64,000 bases of DNA from NCBI RefSeq assembly GCF_003326795.1, contig NZ_JPWI01000005.1, forward strand, positions 186,001 through 250,000. The letters are read 5' to 3'. Source of the stretch: Thalassospira profundimaris (GTDB taxonomy: Bacteria > Pseudomonadota > Alphaproteobacteria > Rhodospirillales > Thalassospiraceae). Of this stretch, positions 1-8,540 are shown one piece after another (within the stretch, counting starts at the first letter, position 1; each line of letters begins with the position of its first letter). Made by a program: the position numbers and the translations under genes. The notes below the pieces were generated by a model. That model searched no databases. It had not been told where the DNA came from and saw only the letters and a program-made list of their open reading frames with translations.

Positions 1-38
1 CGGATTTGTGCCGCGAGTGCGTCGATATCGGGTGTCAT
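1..38 (-). CDS. Partial start of a gene after frcA, probably frcK sugar kinase
   Basis: An ATG on the minus strand at 38-36 opens a frame (MTPDIDALAAQ...) that runs off the window edge, so only 12 codons are visible. It lies 54 bp after the frcA stop on the same strand, so it should be the next gene of the transporter operon. In Sinorhizobium the order is frcB-frcC-frcA-frcK, which makes a sugar kinase the natural guess. Nothing in the visible residues proves this. No strong ribosome binding site is seen. Confidence 0.4.
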   Translation of the reverse strand, partial: MTPDIDALAAQI

Positions 39-92
39 CCGGGGTTTTGATCTCGGTCTGGTAAACACGTTTGCAGGGAAAAGGCCGCGATA

Positions 93-887
93 TTACGCCG
101 CTGCCTCGGTGTCGACCCCGGGTGGTTCCTTGGCCCCGGTCATGAAGGCCACGGCATCGGACATGCTGTAATCATCAGGTTTGATGGTGCAAAGCCGCTT
201 GCCCAGACGATGAACATGAATGCGGTCCGCCACTTCAAACACATGGGGCATGTTGTGCGAAATCAGGACAATCGGCATGCCGCGTGCCTTCACATCGGCA
301 ATCAGATCAAGCACACGGCGGCTTTCCTTGACCCCAAGGGCCGCGGTCGGTTCATCCATGATCACCACACGCGATCCGAACGCCGCCGCACGGGCAACCG
401 CAACCCCCTGACGCTGCCCACCCGAAAGGGTCTCGACCGCCTGATTGATATTCTGAATGGTCATAAGTCCCAGTTCGGAAAGCTTTTCACGTGCCAGTCG
501 CTGCATTTCCTTGTGGTCAAGCGCACCGAAATACTTGCCCATAAAACCCTTTTTGCGAAGCTCGCGGCCCATGAACATATTGTCGGCAATCGACAGGGCA
601 GGGGACAGGGCAAGGTTCTGATACACCGTCTCGATACCAGCCTCGCGGGCCTCCATCGGCGATGTAAAACCAATCGGTTCGCCATCAAGCTCGATGCTGC
701 CCTCGTCAATCGTGATTGCCCCGGACAGTGCCTTGATCAGCGATGATTTCCCGGCCCCGTTATCCCCGATGACCGCAAGGATCTCGCCGGGATAAAGATC
801 GAAATCGGCGTGATCAAGGGCGGTGACCCGGCCATAACGTTTGACGATTCCGCGCGCCTTAAGAACCGGTTTTTGCATGTTGCTCAT
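93..887 (-). CDS. frcA: Sugar ABC transporter ATP-binding protein, FrcA-like
   Basis: This is the single-domain ATPase that powers sugar import by the FrcBC pair. Walker A (GDNGAGKSS) lies near residues 41-49, the ABC signature LSGGQRQ near 154-160 and Walker B (VVIMDEP) near 174-180. At about 264 residues it has one nucleotide-binding domain, like FrcA, and not the duplicated domain of RbsA/XylG. I chose the ATG at 887 because it overlaps the frcC stop as ATGA and has an AAAGG ribosome site; an upstream start would run seven residues into frcC. The overlap suggests translational coupling with frcC. Confidence 0.93.
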   Translation of the reverse strand: MSNMQKPVLKARGIVKRYGRVTALDHADFDLYPGEILAVIGDNGAGKSSLIKALSGAITIDEGSIELDGEPIGFTSPMEAREAGIETVYQNLALSPALSIADNMFMGRELRKKGFMGKYFGALDHKEMQRLAREKLSELGLMTIQNINQAVETLSGGQRQGVAVARAAAFGSRVVIMDEPTAALGVKESRRVLDLIADVKARGMPIVLISHNMPHVFEVADRIHVHRLGKRLCTIKPDDYSMSDAVAFMTGAKEPPGVDTEAAA

Positions 888-1966
888 GACGACACCTTTC
901 TGATCCACTGATCAATTGCCACAGCAATGATCGTAAGCCAGCCAATGGCAAAGACCTGCCACAGAACATCCACACCTGCCAGACGCAGGCCGGAGTTAAA
1001 GACACCAACAATCAGCGCCCCGATCAGCGGGCCGATGATCGATCCGCGTCCGCCAAACAGCGAAATGCCGCCGATCACCACGGCGGTAATCGATTGAAGA
1101 TTGGCTTCCTGGAAACTTTGCGGCGAGACAGAACCAACACGGCCGATCGATGCCCATGCCCCGATCCCGCAAACAAGCCCGGCCAGACCATAAACCATGA
1201 TCAGGGTACGGTTGGTGCGAATACCCGAAAGCTCGGCGGCTTCCTTGTCATCGCCAATCGCATAGACATGACGTCCCCAGCTGGTGTGATTAAGGATGTA
1301 CCAAAGCACCCCGAAAATCACCAGCATCAGGATCGATCCATAGGTAATTCGCGCCCCGCCAAGTGCGATGCTTTCACCAAAGAATTTCAACAGTGGTGCG
1401 ACTTCATCAAGCGTCTGGCTGCGGATTGATTGCGCGCCCGAAAGCCAAAGGTTAAGCGCAAAGAAAATGTTCCAGGTGCCAAGGGTCACGATAAAGGGCG
1501 GAAGCTTGATCCGGGTCACAAGGAAACCGTTAAGGCCCCCTGCCAGAATTCCGCCGATGCAGCCCAGAATGATGGCGATTGGTGCAGGGACCCCAAGCGT
1601 AATGGCAAGCTGTCCCATAATCACCGACATCAGCACCATGATCGCCCCGACCGAAAGATCGATGCCCGCTGTCAGGATGACAAGGCTCTGGGCGGCGGCA
1701 AGAATGCCGATGATCGAGACCTGCTGCATGATCAGCGACAGGTTAAAGGGCGAAAAGAACTTGCTGCCTGCGACAAAGCCGAAAATCACGATCGACGCAA
1801 TCAGGACGATCACCGGGATCATGGTCGGATTGCCGTGCAGGAAATGCTGCACATTGTCAAACAGGCTGCGGGGTTTATGTTCGAAGTTGGCTACAGAACT
1901 GTCACTGGAATCAAGCGTATGCTCGAAATCCTGTTTACTGCGTGACGTTTGAGCTGTGTCGCTCAT
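884..1966 (-). CDS. frcC: Sugar ABC transporter permease, FrcC-like
   Basis: This is an inner-membrane permease of the ribose/xylose/fructose (BPD_transp_2) family. About 60 hydrophilic residues come first, then 8-10 hydrophobic segments, beginning with the stretch near residues 50-70. The family loop with 'YAIGDDKEAAELSGI' is present near residues 235-250. Its stop overlaps the frcA start, and it follows frcB by about 170 bp that contain a hairpin. The family and operon order are clear. The exact sugar cannot be read from the permease alone. Confidence 0.93.
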   Translation of the reverse strand: MSDTAQTSRSKQDFEHTLDSSDSSVANFEHKPRSLFDNVQHFLHGNPTMIPVIVLIASIVIFGFVAGSKFFSPFNLSLIMQQVSIIGILAAAQSLVILTAGIDLSVGAIMVLMSVIMGQLAITLGVPAPIAIILGCIGGILAGGLNGFLVTRIKLPPFIVTLGTWNIFFALNLWLSGAQSIRSQTLDEVAPLLKFFGESIALGGARITYGSILMLVIFGVLWYILNHTSWGRHVYAIGDDKEAAELSGIRTNRTLIMVYGLAGLVCGIGAWASIGRVGSVSPQSFQEANLQSITAVVIGGISLFGGRGSIIGPLIGALIVGVFNSGLRLAGVDVLWQVFAIGWLTIIAVAIDQWIRKVSS

Positions 1967-2095
1967 TGCTTCCTCCCGACTTGGTATGAACAGGTCCGGT
2001 GTTCAAATTGAACCTGACGATCTTCAAAGCTCACCCGCCCGGTTCTGGTGACCGGTTGGTCGTGGATGCATACCAAGTGTAATCTAAAGTGGGAC

Positions 2096-2125
2096 AAGGA
2101 GGGCGGGTTTCTTGCCGCCCTCCTT
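2096..2125 (-). terminator. Intercistronic hairpin between frcB and frcC
   Basis: The 11-bp arms AAGGAGGGCGG and CCGCCCTCCTT match perfectly around an 8-nt loop, starting 15 bp after the frcB stop. There is no clear run of T on the minus strand after it, so it looks more like an attenuator or 3'-end stabiliser than a full terminator. Such an element would let the binding protein be made in excess of the permease. Confidence 0.6.
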
Positions 2126-2139
2126 CGACATCAAAGGGC

Positions 2140-3168
2140 CTAGCCCCAGCAGCGATCGGTACCTTCGGCAACACTGATCGACGGAACGCCGTTCGCAGGC
2201 TGATCGGTTACAAGGTTCACGCCGGTGTCATAGAAGTTCAGGCCTTCGGTGTTTTTCGGTTTTTCACCGCTGTCAGCCCAGGCCTTGATGGCCTCGATGC
2301 CTTTGGACGCCATCAAAAGCGGATATTGCTGCGAAGTCGCGCCAATGACGCCATCCTTGACATTGGCCACACCCGGGCAACCGCCATCGACCGACACGAT
2401 CAGAACACCTTCTTCCATGCCAAATGCCTTGAGCGCCTCATAGGCACCAGCGGCCGCCGGTTCGTTGATGGTATAGACAACATTGATCTCGGAATCGCGC
2501 TGCATCAGGTTTTCCATCGCCTTGCGACCACCTTCCTCGTTGCCGTTGGTGACGTCATGCCCGACAATCCGGTCGTCATCCTCGTCCCCAATCTTGTTGG
2601 GGTCCTTGATGTCGATCCCGAAGCCTTTCATGAAGCCCTGATCGCGCAAAACGTCAACCGACGGTGCACTCGGCGTAAGATCAAGAAGGGCGATCTTGGC
2701 GTCAGCCGCCTTGTCGCCGAGCTTGGCAGCAGCCCACTGACCAATCAGTTCGCCCGCCTTGAAGTTGTCGGTGGCAAAGGTCGCGTCAGCGGCATCAATC
2801 GGCTCAAGCGGGGTATCCAGTGCGATCACGATAAGCCCCGCATCGCGGGCCTTTTTGACAACCGGAACAATTGCCTTGGTATCGGATGCCGTCAGAAGAA
2901 TGCCCTTGGCGCCCGATGCAATGCAGGACTCGATGGCCTGCACCTGGGTTTCATGGTCGCCGTCAATTTTCCCGGCATAGGTCGAAAGATTGATACCAAG
3001 TTCCTTGGCCTTGGCCGATGCCCCTTCTTTCATCTTCACAAAGAACGGGTTGATATCGGTTTTGGTGATCAGGCAGGCGCCGATTTCATCTGCTTTTGCC
3101 TCATTCGGTGCTGCCGCAAGGCCAAGTGCAAGCGCACCAAGGGTTGCGCCAAGAAGTGCTTTTTTCAT
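2140..3168 (-). CDS. frcB: Periplasmic sugar-binding protein, FrcB-like
   Basis: This is the secreted receptor of the FrcABC transporter. It starts with a Sec signal peptide ([20 protein letters not shown]..., cleavage probably after AKA near residue 26), followed by '[21 protein letters not shown]', the usual opening of type 1 periplasmic sugar-binding proteins. Motifs recalled from Sinorhizobium FrcB recur: '[22 protein letters not shown]', '[16 protein letters not shown]', '[11 protein letters not shown]' and a C-terminal CWG. I chose the ATG at 3168 because GGGAGGAAACAC precedes it; the longer frame has no such site. First gene of the operon, reading away from the ROK regulator. Confidence 0.93.
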   Translation of the reverse strand: MKKALLGATLGALALGLAAAPNEAKADEIGACLITKTDINPFFVKMKEGASAKAKELGINLSTYAGKIDGDHETQVQAIESCIASGAKGILLTASDTKAIVPVVKKARDAGLIVIALDTPLEPIDAADATFATDNFKAGELIGQWAAAKLGDKAADAKIALLDLTPSAPSVDVLRDQGFMKGFGIDIKDPNKIGDEDDDRIVGHDVTNGNEEGGRKAMENLMQRDSEINVVYTINEPAAAGAYEALKAFGMEEGVLIVSVDGGCPGVANVKDGVIGATSQQYPLLMASKGIEAIKAWADSGEKPKNTEGLNFYDTGVNLVTDQPANGVPSISVAEGTDRCWG

Positions 3169-3309
3169 GTGTTTCCTCCCAGGGATTAACCTGACTAATC
3201 GGTCATTTTGACCAGCAATATTTGTTTTCCAACAGATCGTGGCGCGCATTCTGGGTCGGGGCCTTCAACCTGTCTGGGGCTAAGCACACACCAAACGCGA
3301 TGGGCTGTC

Positions 3310-3338
3310 AATTAATAAATCCGATTGATTTATTAATT
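3310..3338. promoter_or_regulatory. Palindromic operator between frcB and the ROK regulator
   Basis: AATTAATAAATC and GATTTATTAATT are perfect 12-bp inverted arms around a 5-bp spacer. The element lies in the 226-bp divergent region, 57 bp before the ROK gene and 142 bp before frcB. ROK repressors bind AT-rich dyads like this and are released by sugar. It probably controls both directions. Confidence 0.75.
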
Positions 3339-3394
3339 ATTCCTGTCACTCTTGATTGCAATCGGGCATTAAATGGTCCGAGTGGGAGGAATAA

Positions 3395-4642
3395 ATGACG
3401 GACACCATATCGACCAGCCCCGACCAAACAGGGGCGGAAGATCAGGCGGCCCGACCGTTGCATCCGGGCGGCGGGGCCAATCAGTTGCGTGTGCGCGCCT
3501 ATAACGAACGCCTTGTGCTGTCGCTGGTGCGCCGGAATGCCGGTCTGTCAAAGGCCGATATCGCAAGGCTTTCGGGGCTTTCGGCGCAAACGGTTTCCGT
3601 GATCATGCGCGCCCTTGAAAAGGACGGGTTGCTCAAACGCGGCGTCCCGGTGCGTGGAAAGGTCGGTAAACCCAAAGTGCCGATGGCCCTTAATCCCGAT
3701 GGCGTCTTTTCCTATGGTTTGAAAATCGGGCGACGCAGTGCGGAACTGATCCTGCTTGATTTTGTTGGCACGGTGCGCGCATCGCTCAACGAAGCCTATA
3801 AATACCCGACACCCGACGGTATTCGCCAGTTCGTCCGGGACTCGGTCAATCAGATTGCCGCCGGTCTCAGCGCCGATCAGCACAACCGTATTGCCGGAAT
3901 CGGCATTGCCGCACCCTTTGAGCTGTGGAACTGGGTGGATGAAGTCGGTGCCCCGGTCGAGGACATGAATGCCTGGCGCGAGGTCGATCTGATCGAAACC
4001 ATCGGTGCCATCCTGCCATTTCCGGTCTTTCAGCAAAATGATGCAACTGCGGCCTGCGGTGCGGAACTGGTCTTTGGCCTTGGCCCGAACTATTCCGATT
4101 TCGCCTATTTCTTCATCGGGTCATTCATCGGCGGTGGTGTGGTGCTAAATCAGGCGCTCTATGCCGGGCGGACCGGGAATGCGGGGGCTTTTGGCTCGAT
4201 GCCGGTCTCATCACGCAGCGGCCATCCAAGCCAGCTGATCGATCAGGCATCGATCTTTGTACTTGAAGAAATGCTGACCCGTGATGGTCGTGACCCGGCC
4301 ATGCTGTGGCGTGATCCCGACTACTGGAACACGCTTGGCGACACGCTTGATATCTGGATCAATCATACTGCGCGCAGTCTGGCGATTGCCATTACCTCGG
4401 TCTGTTCGGTAATTGATTTCGAAGCCGTCATTGTCGATGGCGGTTTCCCCGCCGACGTGTGCGCGCGCATTGTGGCTGCGACGCGGGCTGCAACCAATGA
4501 CCTTGATCTTCAGGGGATCGAACGCCCCCATATCGAACAGGGCCAGGTCGGCAGTGCCGCCCGCGCCATCGGGGCGGCAAGCCTGCCTTTATTCTCGCGC
4601 TATCTGCTTGATCAGAATGTTCTGTTCAAACAGATGCAATAA
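3395..4642 (+). CDS. ROK-family transcriptional regulator of the fructose-type operon
   Basis: This is a 415-residue NagC/XylR-type repressor. An N-terminal winged helix-turn-helix is near residues 35-90 ('NAGLSKADIARLSGLSAQTVSVIMRALEKDGLL'), followed by a ROK sugar-kinase-like domain with 'GIGIAAPFELWN' and 'QQNDATAACGAELVFG'. The ROK signature is partly seen at 'GGGVVLNQALYAGRTGNAGAFGSM'. The CXCGXXGC zinc motif is not evident, as in some ROK regulators. The start has a GGGAGGAATAA ribosome site. It is divergent from frcB, so it likely represses the transporter; Sinorhizobium has an analogous frcR. Confidence 0.9.
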   Translation: MTDTISTSPDQTGAEDQAARPLHPGGGANQLRVRAYNERLVLSLVRRNAGLSKADIARLSGLSAQTVSVIMRALEKDGLLKRGVPVRGKVGKPKVPMALNPDGVFSYGLKIGRRSAELILLDFVGTVRASLNEAYKYPTPDGIRQFVRDSVNQIAAGLSADQHNRIAGIGIAAPFELWNWVDEVGAPVEDMNAWREVDLIETIGAILPFPVFQQNDATAACGAELVFGLGPNYSDFAYFFIGSFIGGGVVLNQALYAGRTGNAGAFGSMPVSSRSGHPSQLIDQASIFVLEEMLTRDGRDPAMLWRDPDYWNTLGDTLDIWINHTARSLAIAITSVCSVIDFEAVIVDGGFPADVCARIVAATRAATNDLDLQGIERPHIEQGQVGSAARAIGAASLPLFSRYLLDQNVLFKQMQ

Positions 4643-4652
4643 GGCCTGATCC

Positions 4653-5423
4653 CTAGAAATTATCCTTGCGCTTGCGAATCTCGGCAAAGATTTCCACCGG
4701 GCTCTGGCCGCTCATGCCAAGATTTTCGGCAAGGGTCGGCTCGTCAGCGCGCAGGAACGGGTTGGTCGCAAGTTCGACATCCAGTCGCGACGGAATGGTC
4801 GGCAAATTGCGCGCGCGAAGCCCATCAATATCCTGACAGCGTGCAATCAGGATCGGGTTGTCGGGCTCAATCGTTTTGGCAAAGCGCGCATTGGACTGGG
4901 TATATTCATGCCCGCAATAGATCTGCGTGCTGGCTGGAAGATTGCGGAACTTGCAAAGCGATTCCCACATCTGCGCAGGCGTTCCTTCAAACAACCGTCC
5001 GCATCCAAGTGCAAAAAGACTGTCACCGGAAAAAAGCGCGGTGACCGCCGGGAAATAGAACGCGATATGTCCGCTGGTATGACCCGGTACATCAAAGACC
5101 CGACCTTCAAGATCGCCAATCAGGACCTGATCACCTTCGGCACAGGTTTCATCCATATTGGGGATGCGCGCGGTTTCTGCCGCCGGTCCCAAAAGCTTGG
5201 CACCATATTTTTCAATCAGTTCGGCATTGCCGCCAATATGGTCGTGGTGGTGATGGGTGTTGATCACCAGATCAAGGTGCCATCCCTTTTCCTCAAGGGC
5301 AGCAATCACCGGCGCTGCTTCGCCCGGATCAATCACGGCGGTCACTTCGCTGTAATGACAGCGCACAAGATAGGTGTAATTGTCTGAAAGACACGGAATG
5401 ACGATCACTTCGCCCGCGGCCAT
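4653..5423 (-). CDS. gloB: Hydroxyacylglutathione hydrolase (glyoxalase II)
   Basis: It hydrolyses S-D-lactoylglutathione to glutathione and D-lactate in methylglyoxal detoxification. The metallo-beta-lactamase motif THHHHDHIGGN near residues 56-66 supplies the two-metal site. 'VPGHTSGHIAFY' carries another metal-binding histidine, and 'YCGHEYTQSNARFA' is typical of glyoxalase II. At 256 residues it has the normal length. GAGG lies upstream of the ATG. It ends 10 bp from the convergent ROK gene. Confidence 0.95.
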   Translation of the reverse strand: MAAGEVIVIPCLSDNYTYLVRCHYSEVTAVIDPGEAAPVIAALEEKGWHLDLVINTHHHHDHIGGNAELIEKYGAKLLGPAAETARIPNMDETCAEGDQVLIGDLEGRVFDVPGHTSGHIAFYFPAVTALFSGDSLFALGCGRLFEGTPAQMWESLCKFRNLPASTQIYCGHEYTQSNARFAKTIEPDNPILIARCQDIDGLRARNLPTIPSRLDVELATNPFLRADEPTLAENLGMSGQSPVEIFAEIRKRKDNF

Positions 5424-5585
5424 GGCGTACCTCGAAACTGGAATTGCTGTGTTGGATCAAGACTAGCAGCAACCACTGTCCTGAAACAATCATCGAACGA
5501 TTAGAATCGCGCAATTGCTTACGCTGCGGGGCAAAACATGAACGGCATTGCGATGACGATACTCAATGCGCCAAAGAAGCCGACA

Positions 5586-6506
5586 TCAGAAAGGCAATGG
5601 GGAGGTTGGCCGAAGTGACCTCAAATTAACCTGCTCGGCGAGTATATCGCACACGGCACGCACAGACGGTAGTTGGCCCCGACGATGAGGGATCAGTAAG
5701 GTTGTAAGTACTTTTCCTGCGTTCCACTCGGGGAGTATCCGTATCAGTTCGCCTCGGTCCAGCTCTTTCTGGCAAACTTTTTGCGGCAAACAGGTGATGC
5801 CCAATCCGGCACTGGCGGTTCGCAACAGCACGGTTGATTCATCAGCAGCAAAGTTTCTTATTGGTTGGACTTCGACGACGTCCCCCTTTTCGTTTGCCAG
5901 CGTCCATTTTTCGGCCGTACGCGATATCAGCAAACCCTTGTGATCAGAGATGTCTTCTGGATTTGCAGGAACACCATACTCTTCCAGGTAGCTTGGTGCC
6001 GCGACCAGATAAACGGGGTCGGACCCAATCGTTCTCTGTACCAAATCAGAGTCTGGTAGCGGTCGGAAGTGATCACGCACCGCGATATCAAACCCTTCCT
6101 GTATGATATCGACGAATCGGTCAGTAGTGTGTAATTCCAGTTCAACCTTCGGATAGGTTTGAGCCACCGTCGGAAGAAGGTTCGCCAGCGAAATTTGTGC
6201 TGTGGGCACTGAACAAGTAATGCGTACCAAGCCGCTGGGTTCGGCAAGGCGACCCTTGACCAAATTCTCGGCTGCTTCAGCTTCGATAAGCATAGCGGCG
6301 GCATGCCGGTAAAAATCTCGCCCGATTTCGGTAGGCACAAAGCTTCTCGAAGTACGGTGAATTAAACGTACACCCAAGGTCTTTTCAAGTTCCGCCACCC
6401 GCTTGCTGAGCGTCGACTTGGGTAAGTCAATCTGACGCGCGGCAGCGGCAAACCCTCCATGGTCCACAACATGTACAAAAACATACAGATCATTGAGGTT
6501 CAGCAT
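5586..6506 (-). CDS. LysR-family transcriptional regulator
   Basis: This is a full-length 306-residue LysR regulator. The N-terminal helix-turn-helix is 'GGFAAAARQIDLPKSTLSKRVAELEKTLGVRLIHRTSR' at about residues 17-54, followed by a substrate-binding domain of the CrgA-like subgroup ('LVRITCSVPTAQISLANLLP'). It is divergent from a glutathione S-transferase gene, and a large perfect inverted repeat fills the gap, so it most likely controls that gene and itself. Its base composition looks less GC-rich than its neighbours. Confidence 0.9.
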   Translation of the reverse strand: MLNLNDLYVFVHVVDHGGFAAAARQIDLPKSTLSKRVAELEKTLGVRLIHRTSRSFVPTEIGRDFYRHAAAMLIEAEAAENLVKGRLAEPSGLVRITCSVPTAQISLANLLPTVAQTYPKVELELHTTDRFVDIIQEGFDIAVRDHFRPLPDSDLVQRTIGSDPVYLVAAPSYLEEYGVPANPEDISDHKGLLISRTAEKWTLANEKGDVVEVQPIRNFAADESTVLLRTASAGLGITCLPQKVCQKELDRGELIRILPEWNAGKVLTTLLIPHRRGQLPSVRAVCDILAEQVNLRSLRPTSPLPF

Positions 6507-6519
6507 TTCATAGTCTTCA

Positions 6520-6571
6520 TTTGTGGACGATATGTCTACATATCTCAGTCTACCGATCTATCGTCCACAAA
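6520..6571. promoter_or_regulatory. Long inverted repeat between LysR gene and GST gene
   Basis: TTTGTGGACGATA (6520-6532) and TATCGTCCACAAA (6559-6571) are perfect 13-bp arms with a 26-bp spacer. The arm centres are 39 bp apart, close to four helical turns. Two GTCTAC direct repeats lie in the spacer. The left arm starts 14 bp before the LysR start codon. This is a strong candidate LysR operator. Confidence 0.65.
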
Positions 6572-6631
6572 AATATACTTCATTTCTCGCAATCGACGTG
6601 AATTTTGATAAACACAACCGAGGAATGGATT

Positions 6632-7339
6632 ATGGAACTCGTGCTTTTTTACGGCGTGCCCGCGGGTTGCTCATTTGGATCAATCGTGGCGCTAGAGTGG
6701 TTGGGGAAACCCTATCGCCTGTCTCGCGTGGAAATGATGGAGCATCCTTGGAACCCGCTCTATGCCAAAATAAACCCACAATTTCAGACACCTGCGCTGT
6801 TGCTCGAATCAGGAGAGACCCTGACCGAGAGTATGGCTATTTTGAAACATCTCGCGGCCCGTAACGCGTCAGCTAACTTGGGGGCAGCGGGCGGCAGTAT
6901 GCAGGATGATCGCCTGACCGAAATGTTGGCCTATTTGAATACCGACTTTTTCTCGGCATTCAGCCCGTTATGGGTGGCCTACGAAATGGAAGATCTGGAT
7001 GATGCGCAAAAAGCATTGCTGAGAACCATCGGGCAAAAGGGTGTCGTCAAGGGCTGTACTTATTTGAATGGACTGCTTGCCGACCGGGAATGGTTGTTGG
7101 GTGGGGGACAACGCAGTATCGCGGATGCCTATCTCTCTGGTATTGGGCGTTGGATTCAATACCATCAATTGTTTGATCTGGAGCAGGAATATCCGCATCT
7201 TGCCTGTTATCTGCAAAAACTGGCCAATGATCCGGCGGTTATTTTCGCAACGGCAATAGAGAAAGGCGAAGAACCGGCGGGCAGTGGTGCCTTCAAGGGG
7301 CATATCACCTTGGACGCACTTCGTTCCCGTTTAGCCTGA
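6632..7339 (+). CDS. Glutathione S-transferase family protein
   Basis: It has an N-terminal thioredoxin-like domain beginning 'MELVLFYGVPAGCSFGSIVALEWLG', where Ser/Cys near residues 12-14 would activate glutathione. A 'TPALLL...GETLTES' loop holds the cis-proline and glutathione gamma-glutamyl site. An all-helical C-terminal domain follows ('YLNGLLADREWLLGG...SIADAYLSGI'). I chose the ATG at 6632 because AGGA lies 7 bp upstream and the homology begins there. It is transcribed away from the LysR gene, which likely controls it. The substrate is unknown. Confidence 0.88.
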   Translation: MELVLFYGVPAGCSFGSIVALEWLGKPYRLSRVEMMEHPWNPLYAKINPQFQTPALLLESGETLTESMAILKHLAARNASANLGAAGGSMQDDRLTEMLAYLNTDFFSAFSPLWVAYEMEDLDDAQKALLRTIGQKGVVKGCTYLNGLLADREWLLGGGQRSIADAYLSGIGRWIQYHQLFDLEQEYPHLACYLQKLANDPAVIFATAIEKGEEPAGSGAFKGHITLDALRSRLA

Positions 7340-7516
7340 GGGTGCAAAACGTCCCCTTCGGCGCGCGCCCGGCGATGATAACAAAAAGGTCAATTGACGT
7401 CGTACCAATTTCACCTATTTTCGACATCACGCAACGCGCAAACTTTCTGACAGTCTAAGAAGATCTGCGTTTCAAAGCTGTTTCCGTCGGGGGCGATAGG
7501 GTGCTAAAGTCCAGTC

Positions 7517-8404
7517 ATGCCTCAGGATGTCGTTGATCTTCACCGCTTTTATGCCAGCAGTACCGGGCAAGCCGCCCGGCGACTGATCCGCAGGCGTTTG
7601 CGCGTGATGTGGTCGGATGTGCGCGGCATGCGCGTCCTTGGTTTTGGCTATGCAACACCCTATCTGCGCCCCTTCATTGGCGAGGCCGAACGCGTCATGG
7701 CCTTCATGCCCGGCCGTCAGGGCTGCGTGCATTGGCCGGTCGACGAAGAAAACCGGGTCGCACTGACCGAAGAAACCATGTTGCCGCTGCCCGACAGTTC
7801 GGTTGATCGCATCCTTCTGGTTCATCTGGTCGAACATTCCGATTCCATGCGCCGCCTGATGCGCGAATGCTGGCGCGTATTGACCCCCAATGGCCGGATT
7901 ATTGTGGTGACCCCGAACCGAAGCTCGCTCTGGTCCTGGTCGGAAAAGACGCCCTTTGGCTATGGTCATCCCTATAGCGTGTCACAATTACAAAACCTGA
8001 TGCGCGAGAACATGTTCCTGCCGATCCAGCACAGCCGCGCGCTGTTCCTGCCGCCGACCCAGCGCCGTCTGTTCCTGCGCTGGTCGCAGCTGTTTGAAAA
8101 TATCGGATCACGCCTGTTCAAGGCCTTTGCCGGGGTCTCGATTGTCGAGGCCGGCAAACAGCTTTACGCCAGCAGCGGCACACCATCGCGCAAACGCCGT
8201 CTGGTGCATATCCCCGTGACCGTGCCGCCGCTCCGCCCGGCCGAGGGCAATCATCAGCATCGCACCGATGAAACCGCCAGGCTAAGCTGTGATCCGTCGG
8301 GTGCTGCCACCGATGACCGCAGCGATGTCAGGGGCCATGACAGGGGGCATGACAGACGTGATGGCTGGCGTGATGGCAGTGCCGCCGAAAAGGACCGCGC
8401 CTAG
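7517..8404 (+). CDS. Class I SAM-dependent methyltransferase
   Basis: It is a Rossmann-fold methyltransferase of the methyltransf_11 type. The SAM-binding glycine loop is at 'RVLGFGYATPYL' near residue 38, the post-motif acidic region at 'LPLPDSSVDRILLVHLVEHSD', and 'ECWRVLTPNGRIIVVTPN' follows. The target is unknown. The last 40 residues are unusual: a low-complexity, charged tail rich in Asp, Arg, His and Gly (RGHDRGHDRRDGWRDG). In related bacteria a similar gene often sits beside gloB; here a LysR/GST pair separates them. Confidence 0.8.
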   Translation: MPQDVVDLHRFYASSTGQAARRLIRRRLRVMWSDVRGMRVLGFGYATPYLRPFIGEAERVMAFMPGRQGCVHWPVDEENRVALTEETMLPLPDSSVDRILLVHLVEHSDSMRRLMRECWRVLTPNGRIIVVTPNRSSLWSWSEKTPFGYGHPYSVSQLQNLMRENMFLPIQHSRALFLPPTQRRLFLRWSQLFENIGSRLFKAFAGVSIVEAGKQLYASSGTPSRKRRLVHIPVTVPPLRPAEGNHQHRTDETARLSCDPSGAATDDRSDVRGHDRGHDRRDGWRDGSAAEKDRA

Positions 8405-8540
8405 TCCCGCCGCCTGCGATGTGACTTTCATGGACGCATCGCACAAAAAAACGCGCAAAAAGTGACGGTGAACACAGTAGTTTCATTTGTTCTAATTTAT
8501 TCCCCCGGAAGGATTTCCAAAAAACGCTGAGAATACCGGA

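Noticed and set aside
7389-7398. GTCAATTGAC palindrome before the methyltransferase gene
   Set aside because: A 10-bp palindrome is expected by chance in AT-rich intergenic DNA and lies over 100 bp from the start.
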